Origin: Dietzia aurantiaca
Lineage (GTDB): Bacteria; Actinomycetota; Actinomycetes; Mycobacteriales; Mycobacteriaceae
DNA length: 64,000 nt
Reading direction: 5' to 3'
NCBI RefSeq assembly: GCF_021033825.1
Contig: NZ_JAIFXZ010000006.1
Coordinates: forward strand, 62,001-126,000
How positions within the stretch are numbered: the first letter of the stretch is position 1; each line of letters begins with the position of its first letter. The translations under genes and the position numbers were made by a program. A model generated the notes under the pieces. The model was not told the origin of the DNA and made no database searches. It was given only the letters and a program-made list of their open reading frames with translations. Shown here one piece after another: positions 34,851 through 44,081 of this stretch.

Positions 34851-36833
34851 TCAGCGGGCGCGGTTGGCGGTGGTGGTGCCCGTGGCGGTGGTGCCGATCC
34901 GGCGGTTGCGCGCGGCGGGCTCGCCGGTGGTGGTGACGACGCCGTCCAGGGCCAGCCGGTACTTGTCGTGCTCGGCGTGGGTGAGACGTCCGGCGAACTC
35001 GGCCTCGATTGCGTTCTGCAGCTCCTCGGCCGAGAAGGCCATGCCCTGCACCTTGGTGATGGGCTGGATCTGTGCCGGGAAACGGGCCTTGAGCAGCATC
35101 GACAGCTGTCCGAGATTCATCTCCGGAACCAGGACGCGGCGGTACTCGCCGAGGACCTCGCCGATGTTGGCCGGCAGCGGGTTGAGATGCCGGACGTGGG
35201 CGCGGGCCACGCGGTGGCCGTTGGCGCGGGCGCGGCGCACGGCCTCGCCGATCGGGCCGTACGACGACCCCCAGCCGATGACCAACACGTCGGCCTCCCC
35301 GGAGGGGTCGTCGACCTCCAGGTCCGGCACCTCGATCAGCGCGATCTTCAGGGCGCGGATGCGGGTCATCAGTGCGTGGTTGTCCCCGGTGTAGGAGATG
35401 TTGCCGCTGCCGTTGGCCTTCTCCAGACCACCGATGCGGTGCTCCAGACCCGGAGTACCGGGCACGGCCCAGTCTCGGGCCAGCGTCTCCGGATCACGGG
35501 CGTAGGGCAGGTACTCGATAGCATCCTCGCCCTCGGGCACGGTGGCCAGGTTCTTGTCGATCCTGGGCAGGGCCTCGACCTCGGGCAGCAGCCACGGCTC
35601 GGAGCCGTTGGCGATCGCGCCGTCCGAGAGCAGGATGACCGGGGTGCGGTAGGTGACAGCGATCCGCGCGGCCTCACGAGCGGCGTCGAAGCAGTCGGCC
35701 GGCGACTGCGGCGCGACCACCGCGACCGGCGACTCACCGTTGCGGCCGAACAGCGCCTGAAGCAGGTCGGACTGCTCGGTCTTGGTGGGCAGACCCGTCG
35801 ACGGGCCGCCACGCTGGACGTCGATGATCACCAGCGGCAGCTCGGTCATCACGGCCAGGCCGATGGCCTCGGATTTCAGGGCCAGGCCCGGGCCGGACGT
35901 CGAGGTGACACCCAGCGAGCCACCGTAGGACGCACCGAGCGCCGCGGCGATACCGGCGATCTCGTCCTCGGCCTGGAAGGTCGTCACGTCGAACTGCTTG
36001 AGCTTGCTCAGCTCGTGCAGGATGTCCGAGGCCGGGGTGATGGGGTAGGTGCCCAGGAACACCGGCATCTCGGCGGACTGCCCGGCGGTGACCAGGCCGT
36101 AGGCCAGGGCGGTGTTGCCGGTGATCTGACGGTAGCGGCCGGCGGGCAGCTGGGCGGGCTTGATCTCGTACTCCGAGGCGAAGGCCTCGGTGGTCTCGCC
36201 GTAGTTCCAGCCCGCGCGCAGCGCGAGGATGTTGGCCTCGAGGATGGCCGGCTTGCGACCGAACTTGTCCTGGAGGAACTTCTCGATCGACTCAACCGTA
36301 CGCCCGTACATCCAGGTCAGAAGGCCCAGCGCGAACATGTTCTTGCAGCGCTCGGCGTCCTTCTTGCCCAGGTCGACCGACTCGACCGCGCCGATGGTCA
36401 GCGTGCTCATGGCGACCTCATGGACCTGGAAGGCCTCGAACGCCGGCGAGCCGAGCGGGTTGGACTCGTAGCCGACCTTGGTGAGGTTGCGCTTGGTGAA
36501 CTCATCCGAGTTGACGATGAGGATCCCGCCCGAGGGCAGGTCGGCGATGTTCGCCTTGAGCGCGGCCGGGTTCATTGCCACCAGGACGTCGGGACGGTCA
36601 CCGGCGGTGAGGATGTCGTAGTCCGCGATCTGGATCTGGAAGCTGGAGACACCGTGGATCGTGCCCTGCGGGGCGCGGATCTCGGCCGGGTAGTTCGGCT
36701 GGGTCGCCAGGTCGTTGCCGAACGCCGCCGCTTCGGAGGTGAATTGGTCACCAGCGAGCTGCATGCCGTCACCCGAGTCGCCCGCGATACGGATGACCAC
36801 CTTGTCCAGCCTGGTCTTGGACACATTGCCCAC
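34851..36833 (-). CDS. korA: 2-oxoacid:ferredoxin oxidoreductase, fused gamma-alpha subunit (KorA)
   Basis: 660 aa. Gamma domain first (VVIRIAGDSGDGMQLAGDQF ... FQIQIADYDILTAGDRPDVLVAMN, to about 190), then the alpha domain with YPITPASDILHELSKL, TSTSGPGLALKSEAIGLAVM and DVQRGGPSTGLPTKTEQSDLLQA, and a C-terminal CoA-binding-like part. GTG 36833 has GGAGG 8 bases upstream. First gene of the korAB operon; a near-perfect palindrome at 36987-37008 in its upstream region may be an operator. No ferredoxin gene is adjacent. Confidence 0.95.
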   Translation of the reverse strand: MGNVSKTRLDKVVIRIAGDSGDGMQLAGDQFTSEAAAFGNDLATQPNYPAEIRAPQGTIHGVSSFQIQIADYDILTAGDRPDVLVAMNPAALKANIADLPSGGILIVNSDEFTKRNLTKVGYESNPLGSPAFEAFQVHEVAMSTLTIGAVESVDLGKKDAERCKNMFALGLLTWMYGRTVESIEKFLQDKFGRKPAILEANILALRAGWNYGETTEAFASEYEIKPAQLPAGRYRQITGNTALAYGLVTAGQSAEMPVFLGTYPITPASDILHELSKLKQFDVTTFQAEDEIAGIAAALGASYGGSLGVTSTSGPGLALKSEAIGLAVMTELPLVIIDVQRGGPSTGLPTKTEQSDLLQALFGRNGESPVAVVAPQSPADCFDAAREAARIAVTYRTPVILLSDGAIANGSEPWLLPEVEALPRIDKNLATVPEGEDAIEYLPYARDPETLARDWAVPGTPGLEHRIGGLEKANGSGNISYTGDNHALMTRIRALKIALIEVPDLEVDDPSGEADVLVIGWGSSYGPIGEAVRRARANGHRVARAHVRHLNPLPANIGEVLGEYRRVLVPEMNLGQLSMLLKARFPAQIQPITKVQGMAFSAEELQNAIEAEFAGRLTHAEHDKYRLALDGVVTTTGEPAARNRRIGTTATGTTTANRAR

Positions 36834-36986
36834 CGCTGCTGACCTCCGTTGAGTCGTGATGATCGGGCTGAACGGATGTGCCGTTCAACCACCGACGGTA
36901 CGCCGGTTTCGGCGCGCCTCTCGGCCACGTCAGATTCCGCAGAACTGTAACAGGTTGCAGTTCGCATTCGTGGCTGCTCCTCACGA

Positions 36987-37008
36987 GTGTAGACCGGTCT
37001 GTCTACAC
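36987..37008. promoter_or_regulatory. palindromic operator between korA and TAP-like hydrolase
   Basis: GTGTAGAC-CGGTCT-GTCTACAC, 8+8 perfect inverted repeat; the core TAGACCGGTCTGTCTA has the look of a TetR-family operator. It is 154 bases upstream of korA and 72 upstream of the divergent hydrolase, so it could control either. No TetR gene in the window. Confidence 0.6.
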
Positions 37009-37079
37009 GGAGCCACTTCACGGGGGTCGGGCTGGGGGATTCGCCGTCGTTGCGCAGCAGGAATGAGAGACTTGTCACT

Positions 37080-38798
37080 ATGCCCTCAGTCCTTCGAAGA
37101 GCGTCGGCCGGCCTCGTCGTCGCCGTCGCCACCACCTCCCTCACCACCTTCCTCCTGCCACTTGCGGTTCCCGCCGCGGGGGCGACCCCGACCGCGGCGG
37201 ACGCCCCCGTGGTCGCAACCGCGGCGACCGGCATCGACACCCTCACCTGGGCTGCGTGCCCGGCCAGTTCCCCGGAGGACGAGTCCCACGGGATGCCCCG
37301 CGCCGACGTCCTCTGCGCCACAGTCCCGATCCCCCTCGATCACTCTGACCCCGGCGGCCGCAAGGTCGACGTGGAAATCCGCCGGATCACCGCCGCCGGA
37401 GACCGGACCGGAACCGTCTTCGGCAACCCCGGCGGACCGGGCGCCGATGCGCGGACCCTCTGGCACTCCGCTATAGACGCGGCCCAGGACTCGCCGATGG
37501 ACACCATCCGGCGGAACCACGATCTGGTGGTGGTGCAGCCACGCGGGCTCGAGGGGGCCGGCTCGCTCGAGTGTGCGCCCGACCGGGCGGAGGAGCTCAG
37601 CGCGGTCGCGGCGGCCAAGACGTGCATGGACGCCGACCCCGAGCTCGTCTCCTCGATCACCACGGAGAATCTCGTCCGGGACCACGAACACGTGCGCCAG
37701 GCCATGGGTCTGGGTCGCATCACCTACTTCGGATACTCGTACGGCACCGCGATCGGGATGATGTACCAGACGCTGTTCCCGGAGAGCATCGAGCGGATGC
37801 TCCTCGACTCCTCGGTCGGCCCCACCGAGACGTGGTGGTACGACTTCCACCGCCACCAGGCCGAGAACCGCCACCAGGCTCGCGACTACGTTCTCGGGTG
37901 GATCGCACAGAACGACGCCACGTACGACCTCGGCGACACTCCGCTGAAGGTCTACCGCCGCATCCACGAGCTGGACCTGACGGAGGGACGGGCCGCCGCA
38001 CGGTTCCTGCCCCCGCCGGCGCAGCCCGGCGACGAGGTGTTGGGGTCGCTGTCCGGCGGATCGGCGGGAGCCTCGGCCGAGCCCTTCACCGCCGGATCGG
38101 CCGATGCGTTGACCACCGGGTCGGCCCGGCTCGACAATGCGGCGGCGGCCTCGTCCGGAGCGTTCGACCAGGACGTGGAAGGGGCGAAGGGATACTTCAC
38201 CGTGTTGGACGCGCACAGCAGGAACCCGTCGGTGTGGTCCGATATCGCGTGGACCATCTCGGCCAAGATCCACGGCACACTGACCGACCCGCCGACCCCG
38301 GACGAGTTGGAGGAGCAGATCGTCGAGGGCCTTCCGGTCCCGGTAATGACCTCTGACAGTCAGACGTACTTGACGATCCTCAACTGCAACGAGACCGCGC
38401 CTCCGTCGGGGACCCCGTTGGCGGGGGCGTTGCTGGGAAGCAGCGACTCCGTGGGCAGTACGCGAGAGGACTCGTGGGCGCTGGAGGAGCAGACCCAGTA
38501 CTGCCTGTACCCGCCGTCGACCGTGCCGCCCCGCATCGTCGCCAACGAGATGGCCGCGCCGCCACTGATCCTGCAGGCCGACCACGATCCCAACACCCCC
38601 GGCATGTTCGGACCGACCACCGCTGCGGCCACCGGAGGCACGCTGGTCCGGATCAGGGGTACGGTGCACTGTCACTTCGACACCGGGAACCTCCGGGTCG
38701 ATGCAGTGGTCGTGGACTATCTGCGCACCGGGGAGGTCCCGGAGGGGCTCTACCTGGACACACCGGTGCCGGCGCCGGAGCCGGCGCCGTGGGTGTGA
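37080..38798 (+). CDS. secreted TAP-like alpha/beta hydrolase
   Basis: 572 aa with a signal peptide (basic start, hydrophobic core to about residue 35, AGA cleavage region). Alpha/beta-hydrolase with FGYSYGTAIGMM (nucleophile serine near residue 222), ADHDPNTP (acid) and HCHFDTGN (histidine) in a TAP-like C-terminal domain, as in tripeptidyl aminopeptidases and the mycobacterial SlpE/CaeA-type hydrolases. A Ser/Ala/Gly-rich insertion near 325-370 separates the halves. ATG 37080 preferred to an upstream start at 37050 because the signal peptide begins there. Divergent from korAB. Confidence 0.87.
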   Translation: MPSVLRRASAGLVVAVATTSLTTFLLPLAVPAAGATPTAADAPVVATAATGIDTLTWAACPASSPEDESHGMPRADVLCATVPIPLDHSDPGGRKVDVEIRRITAAGDRTGTVFGNPGGPGADARTLWHSAIDAAQDSPMDTIRRNHDLVVVQPRGLEGAGSLECAPDRAEELSAVAAAKTCMDADPELVSSITTENLVRDHEHVRQAMGLGRITYFGYSYGTAIGMMYQTLFPESIERMLLDSSVGPTETWWYDFHRHQAENRHQARDYVLGWIAQNDATYDLGDTPLKVYRRIHELDLTEGRAAARFLPPPAQPGDEVLGSLSGGSAGASAEPFTAGSADALTTGSARLDNAAAASSGAFDQDVEGAKGYFTVLDAHSRNPSVWSDIAWTISAKIHGTLTDPPTPDELEEQIVEGLPVPVMTSDSQTYLTILNCNETAPPSGTPLAGALLGSSDSVGSTREDSWALEEQTQYCLYPPSTVPPRIVANEMAAPPLILQADHDPNTPGMFGPTTAAATGGTLVRIRGTVHCHFDTGNLRVDAVVVDYLRTGEVPEGLYLDTPVPAPEPAPWV

Positions 38799-39136
38799 AC
38801 CCCGACGGGTGTGAGGCAGCGGGAACGGCGACGGCGGGCCGGACGGTAACGGGGATGACGACGACGACAACCGCGGCGTCGCCGTCGTCGTCCCGGAGGG
38901 CTCGTGATGAGGTCCATATATAAGGCACATGAGCAAGGGGCCGGCTCACATCGGTGGGCCGGGCGAACCCGCCGAACGGGGGCAGGGGCTCCCGACGGGC
39001 AGGTTCGGGTTTCTCGCCGCGCGTCGATAGCCTGGTATGAATTTCTATAGGAAGGCCCCGGCGCGCGTACCGTGACCGGGACCAGCGGTCGGTGGCGCGC
39101 GTCGTCGATGAATCAGCGCAGGTTGGGAGCAGTTCA
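38799..39136. other. non-coding gap before topA
   Basis: 338 bases. Left part: GACGACGAC / GTCGTCGTC inverted repeat at about 38857-38892, a likely terminator of the hydrolase gene. Middle: an AT-rich CATATATAAGG at about 38914-38924. Right: GATAGCCTGGTATGAATTTCTATAGG at about 39028-39053, the only plausible topA promoter region, leaving an ~85-base leader. No gene found. Confidence 0.5.
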
Positions 39137-42118
39137 GTGGCGAGCAAGCAGGCAGCATCGGGCGGCAAGCGGAGCCTGGTGATCGTCGAGTCCGCCACCA
39201 AGGCCCGGAAGATCCAGCCGTACCTGGGGTCCGACTACGTGGTCGAGGCCTCCGTCGGTCACATCCGCGACCTGCCCAAGGGTGCCGCGGACATCCCGGC
39301 CAAGTACAAGAAGGAGCCGTGGGCGCGACTGGGCGTGAACCCGGACCACGACTTCGAGCCCATCTACGTGGTCAGCGCCGACAAGAAGAAGAAGGTCGCC
39401 GAGCTCAAGAAGGAGCTCGCCGGGGTCGACCAGCTGCTGCTCGCGACAGACCCCGACCGTGAGGGCGAGGCGATCGCCTGGCACCTGCTCGAGGTCCTCA
39501 AACCCAAGGTCCCGGTCAAGCGGATGGTGTTCCACGAGATCACCAAGCCCGCGATCCTCGCCGCCGCCGAGAACACCCGCGAGCTCGACACCGACCTGGT
39601 CGACGCCCAGGAGACCCGCCGCATCCTCGACCGCCTCTACGGCTACGAGGTCTCGCCGGTGCTGTGGAAGAAGGTCATGCCGCGACTGTCCGCCGGCCGC
39701 GTGCAGTCGGTGGCGACCCGCGTGATCGTCGAGCGCGAGCGGGAACGCATGGCGTTCATCGCCGCCGACTACTGGGACATCACCGCCTCGCTCGCCATGC
39801 AGGGATCTGGCGGGGGAGACGCCGGCGAGCCGCGCAGCTTCGCCGCGCGTCTCTCCGCCGTCGACGGCGCACGGGTGGCGCAGGGCCGCGACTTCGGCCA
39901 GGACGGTCGGCTCAAGGCGACCGGCGCGGCCAAGGACTCGGTCGTGCTCGGAGAGAAGGCCGCGCGGGCGTTGGCCGGGGCGCTCGAGGGTGCCGACTTC
40001 GTCGTCGACTCCGTGGAGTCCAAGCCCTACACACGGCGCCCCTACGCGCCGTTCATGACCTCCACGCTCCAGCAGGAGGCCGGCCGCAAGCTCCGCTACA
40101 CCTCCGAGCGGACGATGCGCATCGCGCAGCGGCTGTACGAGAACGGCTACATCACCTACATGCGAACAGACTCCACCACCCTGTCCGAGGGCGGCATCGC
40201 CGCCGCTCGCGCGCAGGCGACGGAGCTCTACGGCAGCGAATACGTCTCGCCCACGCCGCGCCAGTACACGCGCAAGGTCAAGAACTCGCAGGAGGCGCAC
40301 GAGGCCATCCGCCCCGCCGGAGAGTCGTTCGCCACGCCCGGTCAGCTGCACAGCGATCTCGACGCCGAGGAGTACCGCCTCTACGAGCTGATCTGGCAGC
40401 GCACCGTCGCCTCCCAGATGGCCGACGCGCGCGGCACCACCGTCAGCATCCGGATCACCGGCCGGGCCGGCGCCAACGATTCCGGCTACAGCGACGCCAC
40501 CTTCGCCGCGTCGGGTCGCACCATCACGTTCCCCGGTTTCCTCAAGGCCTATGTCGAGTCCACCGACGAGACCGCTTCGGACAAGCAGATGGCCGACGAC
40601 GCCGAGCGGCGCCTGCCCCGCCTCGACGAGGGGCAGCACCTCACCGGTTCCGACCTGGTCGCTGACGGGCACACCACCAGCCCGCCGTCGCGCTACAACG
40701 AGGCCAGCCTCGTCAAGGCGATGGAGGAGATGGGCATCGGACGCCCGTCGACCTACGCCAGCATCATCCGCACCATCCAGGACCGCGGCTACGTGTATTC
40801 GCGGGGTAACGCGCTCGTACCCAGCTGGGTCGCGTTCGCGGTGGTCGGCCTGCTCGAGCAGAACTTCGGCCGGCTCGTGGACTACGACTTCACCTCGCTG
40901 ATGGAGGACGAGCTGGACGCGATCGCCGAGGGTCGCGAGAACCGTGACGACTGGCTGCGGCGCTTCTACTTCGGCGTCGGCGAGGGCTCCGGCCCGGGCG
41001 CGGGCGGAGGCGACGACGCGAACTACGCGGTGGGTCTCAAGAACCTGGTCGACGTGAACCTCGAGGCCATCGACGCCCGCAGCATCAACTCGATCCGCGT
41101 CTTCGACGACTCGGAGGGGCGGCCCGTCCACGTGCGGGTCGGCCGCTACGGCCCGTACCTCGAGCGCATGGTCGCCGGCGAGGGCGGCACCGAGGAGTCG
41201 CAGCGCGCGAACCTGCCCGAGGGCATGAGCCCCGACGAGCTCACCCTCGAGGTGGCCGAGAAACTCTTCGCCACCCCGCAGGACGGTCGTCCGCTGGGCG
41301 TCGACCCGGCGACCGGGCACGAGATCGTGGTCAAGGACGGACGCTACGGCCCGTACGTGACCGAGAAGCTCCCCGAGGCCACCGATGCGGAGAAGGCCGA
41401 GTGGGCCAAGAGGGTGCTCGCCGAGGCCGACGCCGAGAAGAAGCGGATCGACGCCGAGCGCGAGGCCGCCATCGCCGCCGCGAAGAACGACGACGAGATC
41501 GCCGAGATCAAGAAGGCGGCCACCAAGTCCAAATCCGCGGTCACCCGCAAGGCCAAGAAGGACGCCGAGAGCCCGACCGGGCCCAAGCCGCGCACGGGCT
41601 CGCTCATGCAGTCCATGGAGCCGGCCACGGTCACGCTGGAGGACGCGCTCAAGCTGCTGTCGCTGCCGCGCGTCGTGGGCGTGGACCCGGCAAACGGCGA
41701 CGAGATCACGGCGCAGCTCGGCCGCTACGGCCCGTACCTGAAGAAGGGCACCGACTCGCGCACGCTCGAGTCGGAGGAGGCCGTGTTCTCGGTGACCCTC
41801 GACGAGGCGCTGAAGATCTACTCCGAGCCCAAGCGTCGTGGTCGCCAGGCCGCGCCCAAGGCACTGCGTGAGATGGGGGTCGACGAGGTCTCCGGGAAGC
41901 AGATGCTGGTCAAGGACGGCCGCTTCGGCCCGTATGTGACCGACGGCGAGTCCAACGCCTCCCTGCGCAAGGGCGACACCGTGGAGACGCTCACCGACGC
42001 GCGGGCCTCCGAGCTGCTGTCCGAGCGGCGGGCCAAGGCTCTGGCCAAGAAGACCCCCGCGAAGAAGGCCCCAGCCAAGAAGAAGGCCCCGGCCAAGAAG
42101 AAGGCCGCGGCGAAGTAG
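39137..42118 (+). CDS. topA: DNA topoisomerase I
   Basis: 993 aa type IA topoisomerase that relaxes negative supercoils. TOPRIM domain VIVESATKARKIQPYL and TDPDREGEAIAWHL (acidic metal ligands), active-site tyrosine near 341 in YITYMRTDSTT, EAHEAIRP. C-terminal region carries at least three GRYGPYL/GRFGPYV-type repeats in place of zinc fingers and ends in a lysine tail (AKKTPAKKAPAKKK), as in actinobacterial TopA, where the tail aids DNA binding and processivity. GTG 39137 has GGGAG 8 bases upstream; the in-frame ATG-free extension to 39092 lacks one. Confidence 0.96.
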   Translation: MASKQAASGGKRSLVIVESATKARKIQPYLGSDYVVEASVGHIRDLPKGAADIPAKYKKEPWARLGVNPDHDFEPIYVVSADKKKKVAELKKELAGVDQLLLATDPDREGEAIAWHLLEVLKPKVPVKRMVFHEITKPAILAAAENTRELDTDLVDAQETRRILDRLYGYEVSPVLWKKVMPRLSAGRVQSVATRVIVERERERMAFIAADYWDITASLAMQGSGGGDAGEPRSFAARLSAVDGARVAQGRDFGQDGRLKATGAAKDSVVLGEKAARALAGALEGADFVVDSVESKPYTRRPYAPFMTSTLQQEAGRKLRYTSERTMRIAQRLYENGYITYMRTDSTTLSEGGIAAARAQATELYGSEYVSPTPRQYTRKVKNSQEAHEAIRPAGESFATPGQLHSDLDAEEYRLYELIWQRTVASQMADARGTTVSIRITGRAGANDSGYSDATFAASGRTITFPGFLKAYVESTDETASDKQMADDAERRLPRLDEGQHLTGSDLVADGHTTSPPSRYNEASLVKAMEEMGIGRPSTYASIIRTIQDRGYVYSRGNALVPSWVAFAVVGLLEQNFGRLVDYDFTSLMEDELDAIAEGRENRDDWLRRFYFGVGEGSGPGAGGGDDANYAVGLKNLVDVNLEAIDARSINSIRVFDDSEGRPVHVRVGRYGPYLERMVAGEGGTEESQRANLPEGMSPDELTLEVAEKLFATPQDGRPLGVDPATGHEIVVKDGRYGPYVTEKLPEATDAEKAEWAKRVLAEADAEKKRIDAEREAAIAAAKNDDEIAEIKKAATKSKSAVTRKAKKDAESPTGPKPRTGSLMQSMEPATVTLEDALKLLSLPRVVGVDPANGDEITAQLGRYGPYLKKGTDSRTLESEEAVFSVTLDEALKIYSEPKRRGRQAAPKALREMGVDEVSGKQMLVKDGRFGPYVTDGESNASLRKGDTVETLTDARASELLSERRAKALAKKTPAKKAPAKKKAPAKKKAAAK

Positions 42119-42138
42119 GCCTCGGCGGAGTAGCGGCC

Positions 42139-42200
42139 GCGCGCCGCTGGCCCCCGGGGTCCCGCGCCGCTGGCCCCGGGTTCCCGCGTCCTGGGCCGTT
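42139..42200. repeat. degenerate GCGCCGCTGGCCCC repeat before fold-back repeat C
   Basis: Two close copies of GCGCCGCTGGCCCC(C)GGG and a third degenerate one, between the topA stop and copy C. Confidence 0.5.
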
Positions 42201-42246
42201 GGTCCTCGACACCTCGGCCTGCGCCAGGTTGTGGGCCCCTGCGCCG

Positions 42247-42346
42247 GTTGCCGGACATCGCCCCGCGGTTGCCGGACATCCGGTGCGTTCGGGGGGCGAA
42301 TTTTCGCACATTCTGTCCGGCAACTCGTCTGTCATGTCTGGCAACC
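42247..42346. repeat. fold-back repeat, copy C (convergent gap)
   Basis: Outer arms GTTGCCGGACATC (42247-42259) and ATGTCTGGCAACC (42334-42346, one G-T pair); inner arms GTTGCCGGACA (42268-42278) and TGTCCGGCAAC (42314-42324), perfect 11 bp; centre CCGGTGCG, TTTT, CGCAC. Same layout as copies A and B but with CG where they have AA in the left arms, matched in the right arms. Between the 3' ends of topA and the cyclase gene, in a 313-base gap with no gene. Confidence 0.8.
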
Positions 42347-42431
42347 GCTGCCCGGCAACCGCCGGGCCGGCAGGGCGTTGCCGTCGGGCCGGCACGGTCA
42401 GCCGGGGCGGCCCTCGGGCGGGCAGGGCTGG

Positions 42432-44009
42432 TCAGTCTGTGGCGTGGTCCGCAGGCGCCGGGCGCAATGCGACGTTCCCCGCCTGCCAGCGGTCCGCGAG
42501 AGTCGGGCGTAGTGGCCGTGCGAGCTGGGTCATGACCCCGCGCCCGCGCAGCTCCACGCTGCTGCCGAGCACCCAGCGGGCCACCTCGGGTGCGTCGGCG
42601 TGGCGGATCGCCGCGGCCGAGGCCAGGACGTGGCCCTGCTCCATCTTGGCCAGGGTGGTCAGGCGGGCGGCTTCGTTGACCGGGTCGCCGATCACCGTGT
42701 ACTCGAACCGCTTGGCGTGGCCGATGTGGCCGGCGATGACCGTGCCGTACGACACCCCGATGCCGGCGGTCAGCGGGGCCAGCTCGGAGAGGCGTGCCTG
42801 GAGCGCGCGGGCCGCCCGTAGGGCGCGTCCGGCCTCGTTGTCGACCTCGATGGGAGCCCCGAACACCGCGAGCAGGGCATCGCCCTGGAACTTGTTGATG
42901 TACCCGTCGTTGGAGTCGACGGCCTCGACGGCGATCCGGAAGAACTCGTTGAGCACGGCCACGACCTCTGCGGGCTCGTGGGCGGCGGCGAACTCGGTCG
43001 ACCCCGTGAGGTCGACGAACAGGACCGCGACCTCTCTCTCCTGTCCGCCGAGCTCCGTGCCCCGCTCGAGGGCGTTGCGGGCCACGTCCTCGCCGACGTA
43101 GCGGCCGAAGAGGTCCTGGATGGCCTCGCGCTCCTGCAGCCCGGTGACCATCTCGTTGAAGCCCTGGGCCAGGCGGCCGACCTCGGAGCTGTCGTAGATC
43201 GTCAGGCGGGTCTCAAGATCGCCCTTCTTCACGCGCTGGACGCCGTCCTGCATCTCGCGCACGGGGTCCGCGATGGAGTCGGAGACCAGACCCATCCCGA
43301 TGGCACCGGCGATCACGGCGACGCTGGCCAGGACCGCCAATGCCACCAGGATGTGGTCAGGATCGTTCCCGAAAAGGCCGAACCAGTGGCCGATCAAGAT
43401 GAGCAGCACGCCGGCGATCGGGATCACCGTGGTGAGCGACCAGCCCAGGAAGATGCGCCGGCGGATGCCGGGGACATGGCGGCTGGTCGGGACACCGCGG
43501 GCCAGCGCGCGGACCGTAATCGGTCGCATGATGCGCTCGGCCTGGAGGTACGAGATGAGGCACGTGACGATCCCACCGAGGATGCTGGTCACCGCCACGA
43601 TCAGGGCGAGGCGGGGAGAGTGGCCCACGTTGACGACGACGAACAGCAGCGTGCCGATCACCCACATAGCGCCCGAGATGAGGGCCTGGTGGAACGGCAG
43701 TCTGAGGGTCCGGTCTCGGACCTCGCCCCCGAAGTCCTGGCCGGCGCGATCGGCCCGCAGCACGGGGAGAAGCAGCAGCGTGGAGGCGATCACGCCACCG
43801 ATGAACGCCAGCACCAGGTAGCCGATGAACAGGTACTGGTTGAGGAATCGGAACTCGTCCAGGTCCAGGAAGCGATCCATGGGGATGACGAAGCGCAGGA
43901 ACGCGAACACGAAGACCGCGCCGATGATGTTGGCCTGCACCATCGTCAGCGCGTAGACGGGCCAGGGAGTGGCCCACAGCCACCTGAACAACCTGACCCA
44001 GCGCTCCAT
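42432..44009 (-). CDS. membrane class III adenylate cyclase with HAMP domain (Rv3645-type)
   Basis: 525 aa. Six predicted N-terminal membrane helices (to about residue 265), HAMP domain (SIADPVREMQDGVQRVKKGDLETRL), then a class III cyclase domain from about 325: metal aspartates in FVDLTGST and FQGDALLAVFGAP, substrate lysine in NKFQGD, and GDPVNEAARL with the transition-state Asn/Arg. All catalytic residues present, so it should make cAMP as a homodimer. The Rv3645 homologue is the main cAMP source in M. tuberculosis; its product would act on the Crp encoded at 10.2 kb. Divergent from holB by 72 bases. Confidence 0.93.
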   Translation of the reverse strand: MERWVRLFRWLWATPWPVYALTMVQANIIGAVFVFAFLRFVIPMDRFLDLDEFRFLNQYLFIGYLVLAFIGGVIASTLLLLPVLRADRAGQDFGGEVRDRTLRLPFHQALISGAMWVIGTLLFVVVNVGHSPRLALIVAVTSILGGIVTCLISYLQAERIMRPITVRALARGVPTSRHVPGIRRRIFLGWSLTTVIPIAGVLLILIGHWFGLFGNDPDHILVALAVLASVAVIAGAIGMGLVSDSIADPVREMQDGVQRVKKGDLETRLTIYDSSEVGRLAQGFNEMVTGLQEREAIQDLFGRYVGEDVARNALERGTELGGQEREVAVLFVDLTGSTEFAAAHEPAEVVAVLNEFFRIAVEAVDSNDGYINKFQGDALLAVFGAPIEVDNEAGRALRAARALQARLSELAPLTAGIGVSYGTVIAGHIGHAKRFEYTVIGDPVNEAARLTTLAKMEQGHVLASAAAIRHADAPEVARWVLGSSVELRGRGVMTQLARPLRPTLADRWQAGNVALRPAPADHATD

Positions 44010-44081
44010 TGCACCCAGAGTAGTTCGCGCCGGTCATCCCGGGAACGTAGGTATGTCGGAGGACGGCGATAAGGTGGGCCC

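Noticed and set aside
38857-38892. GAC/GTC triplet runs as a coding microsatellite
   Set aside because: Lies after the hydrolase stop; forms an inverted repeat better explained as a terminator.
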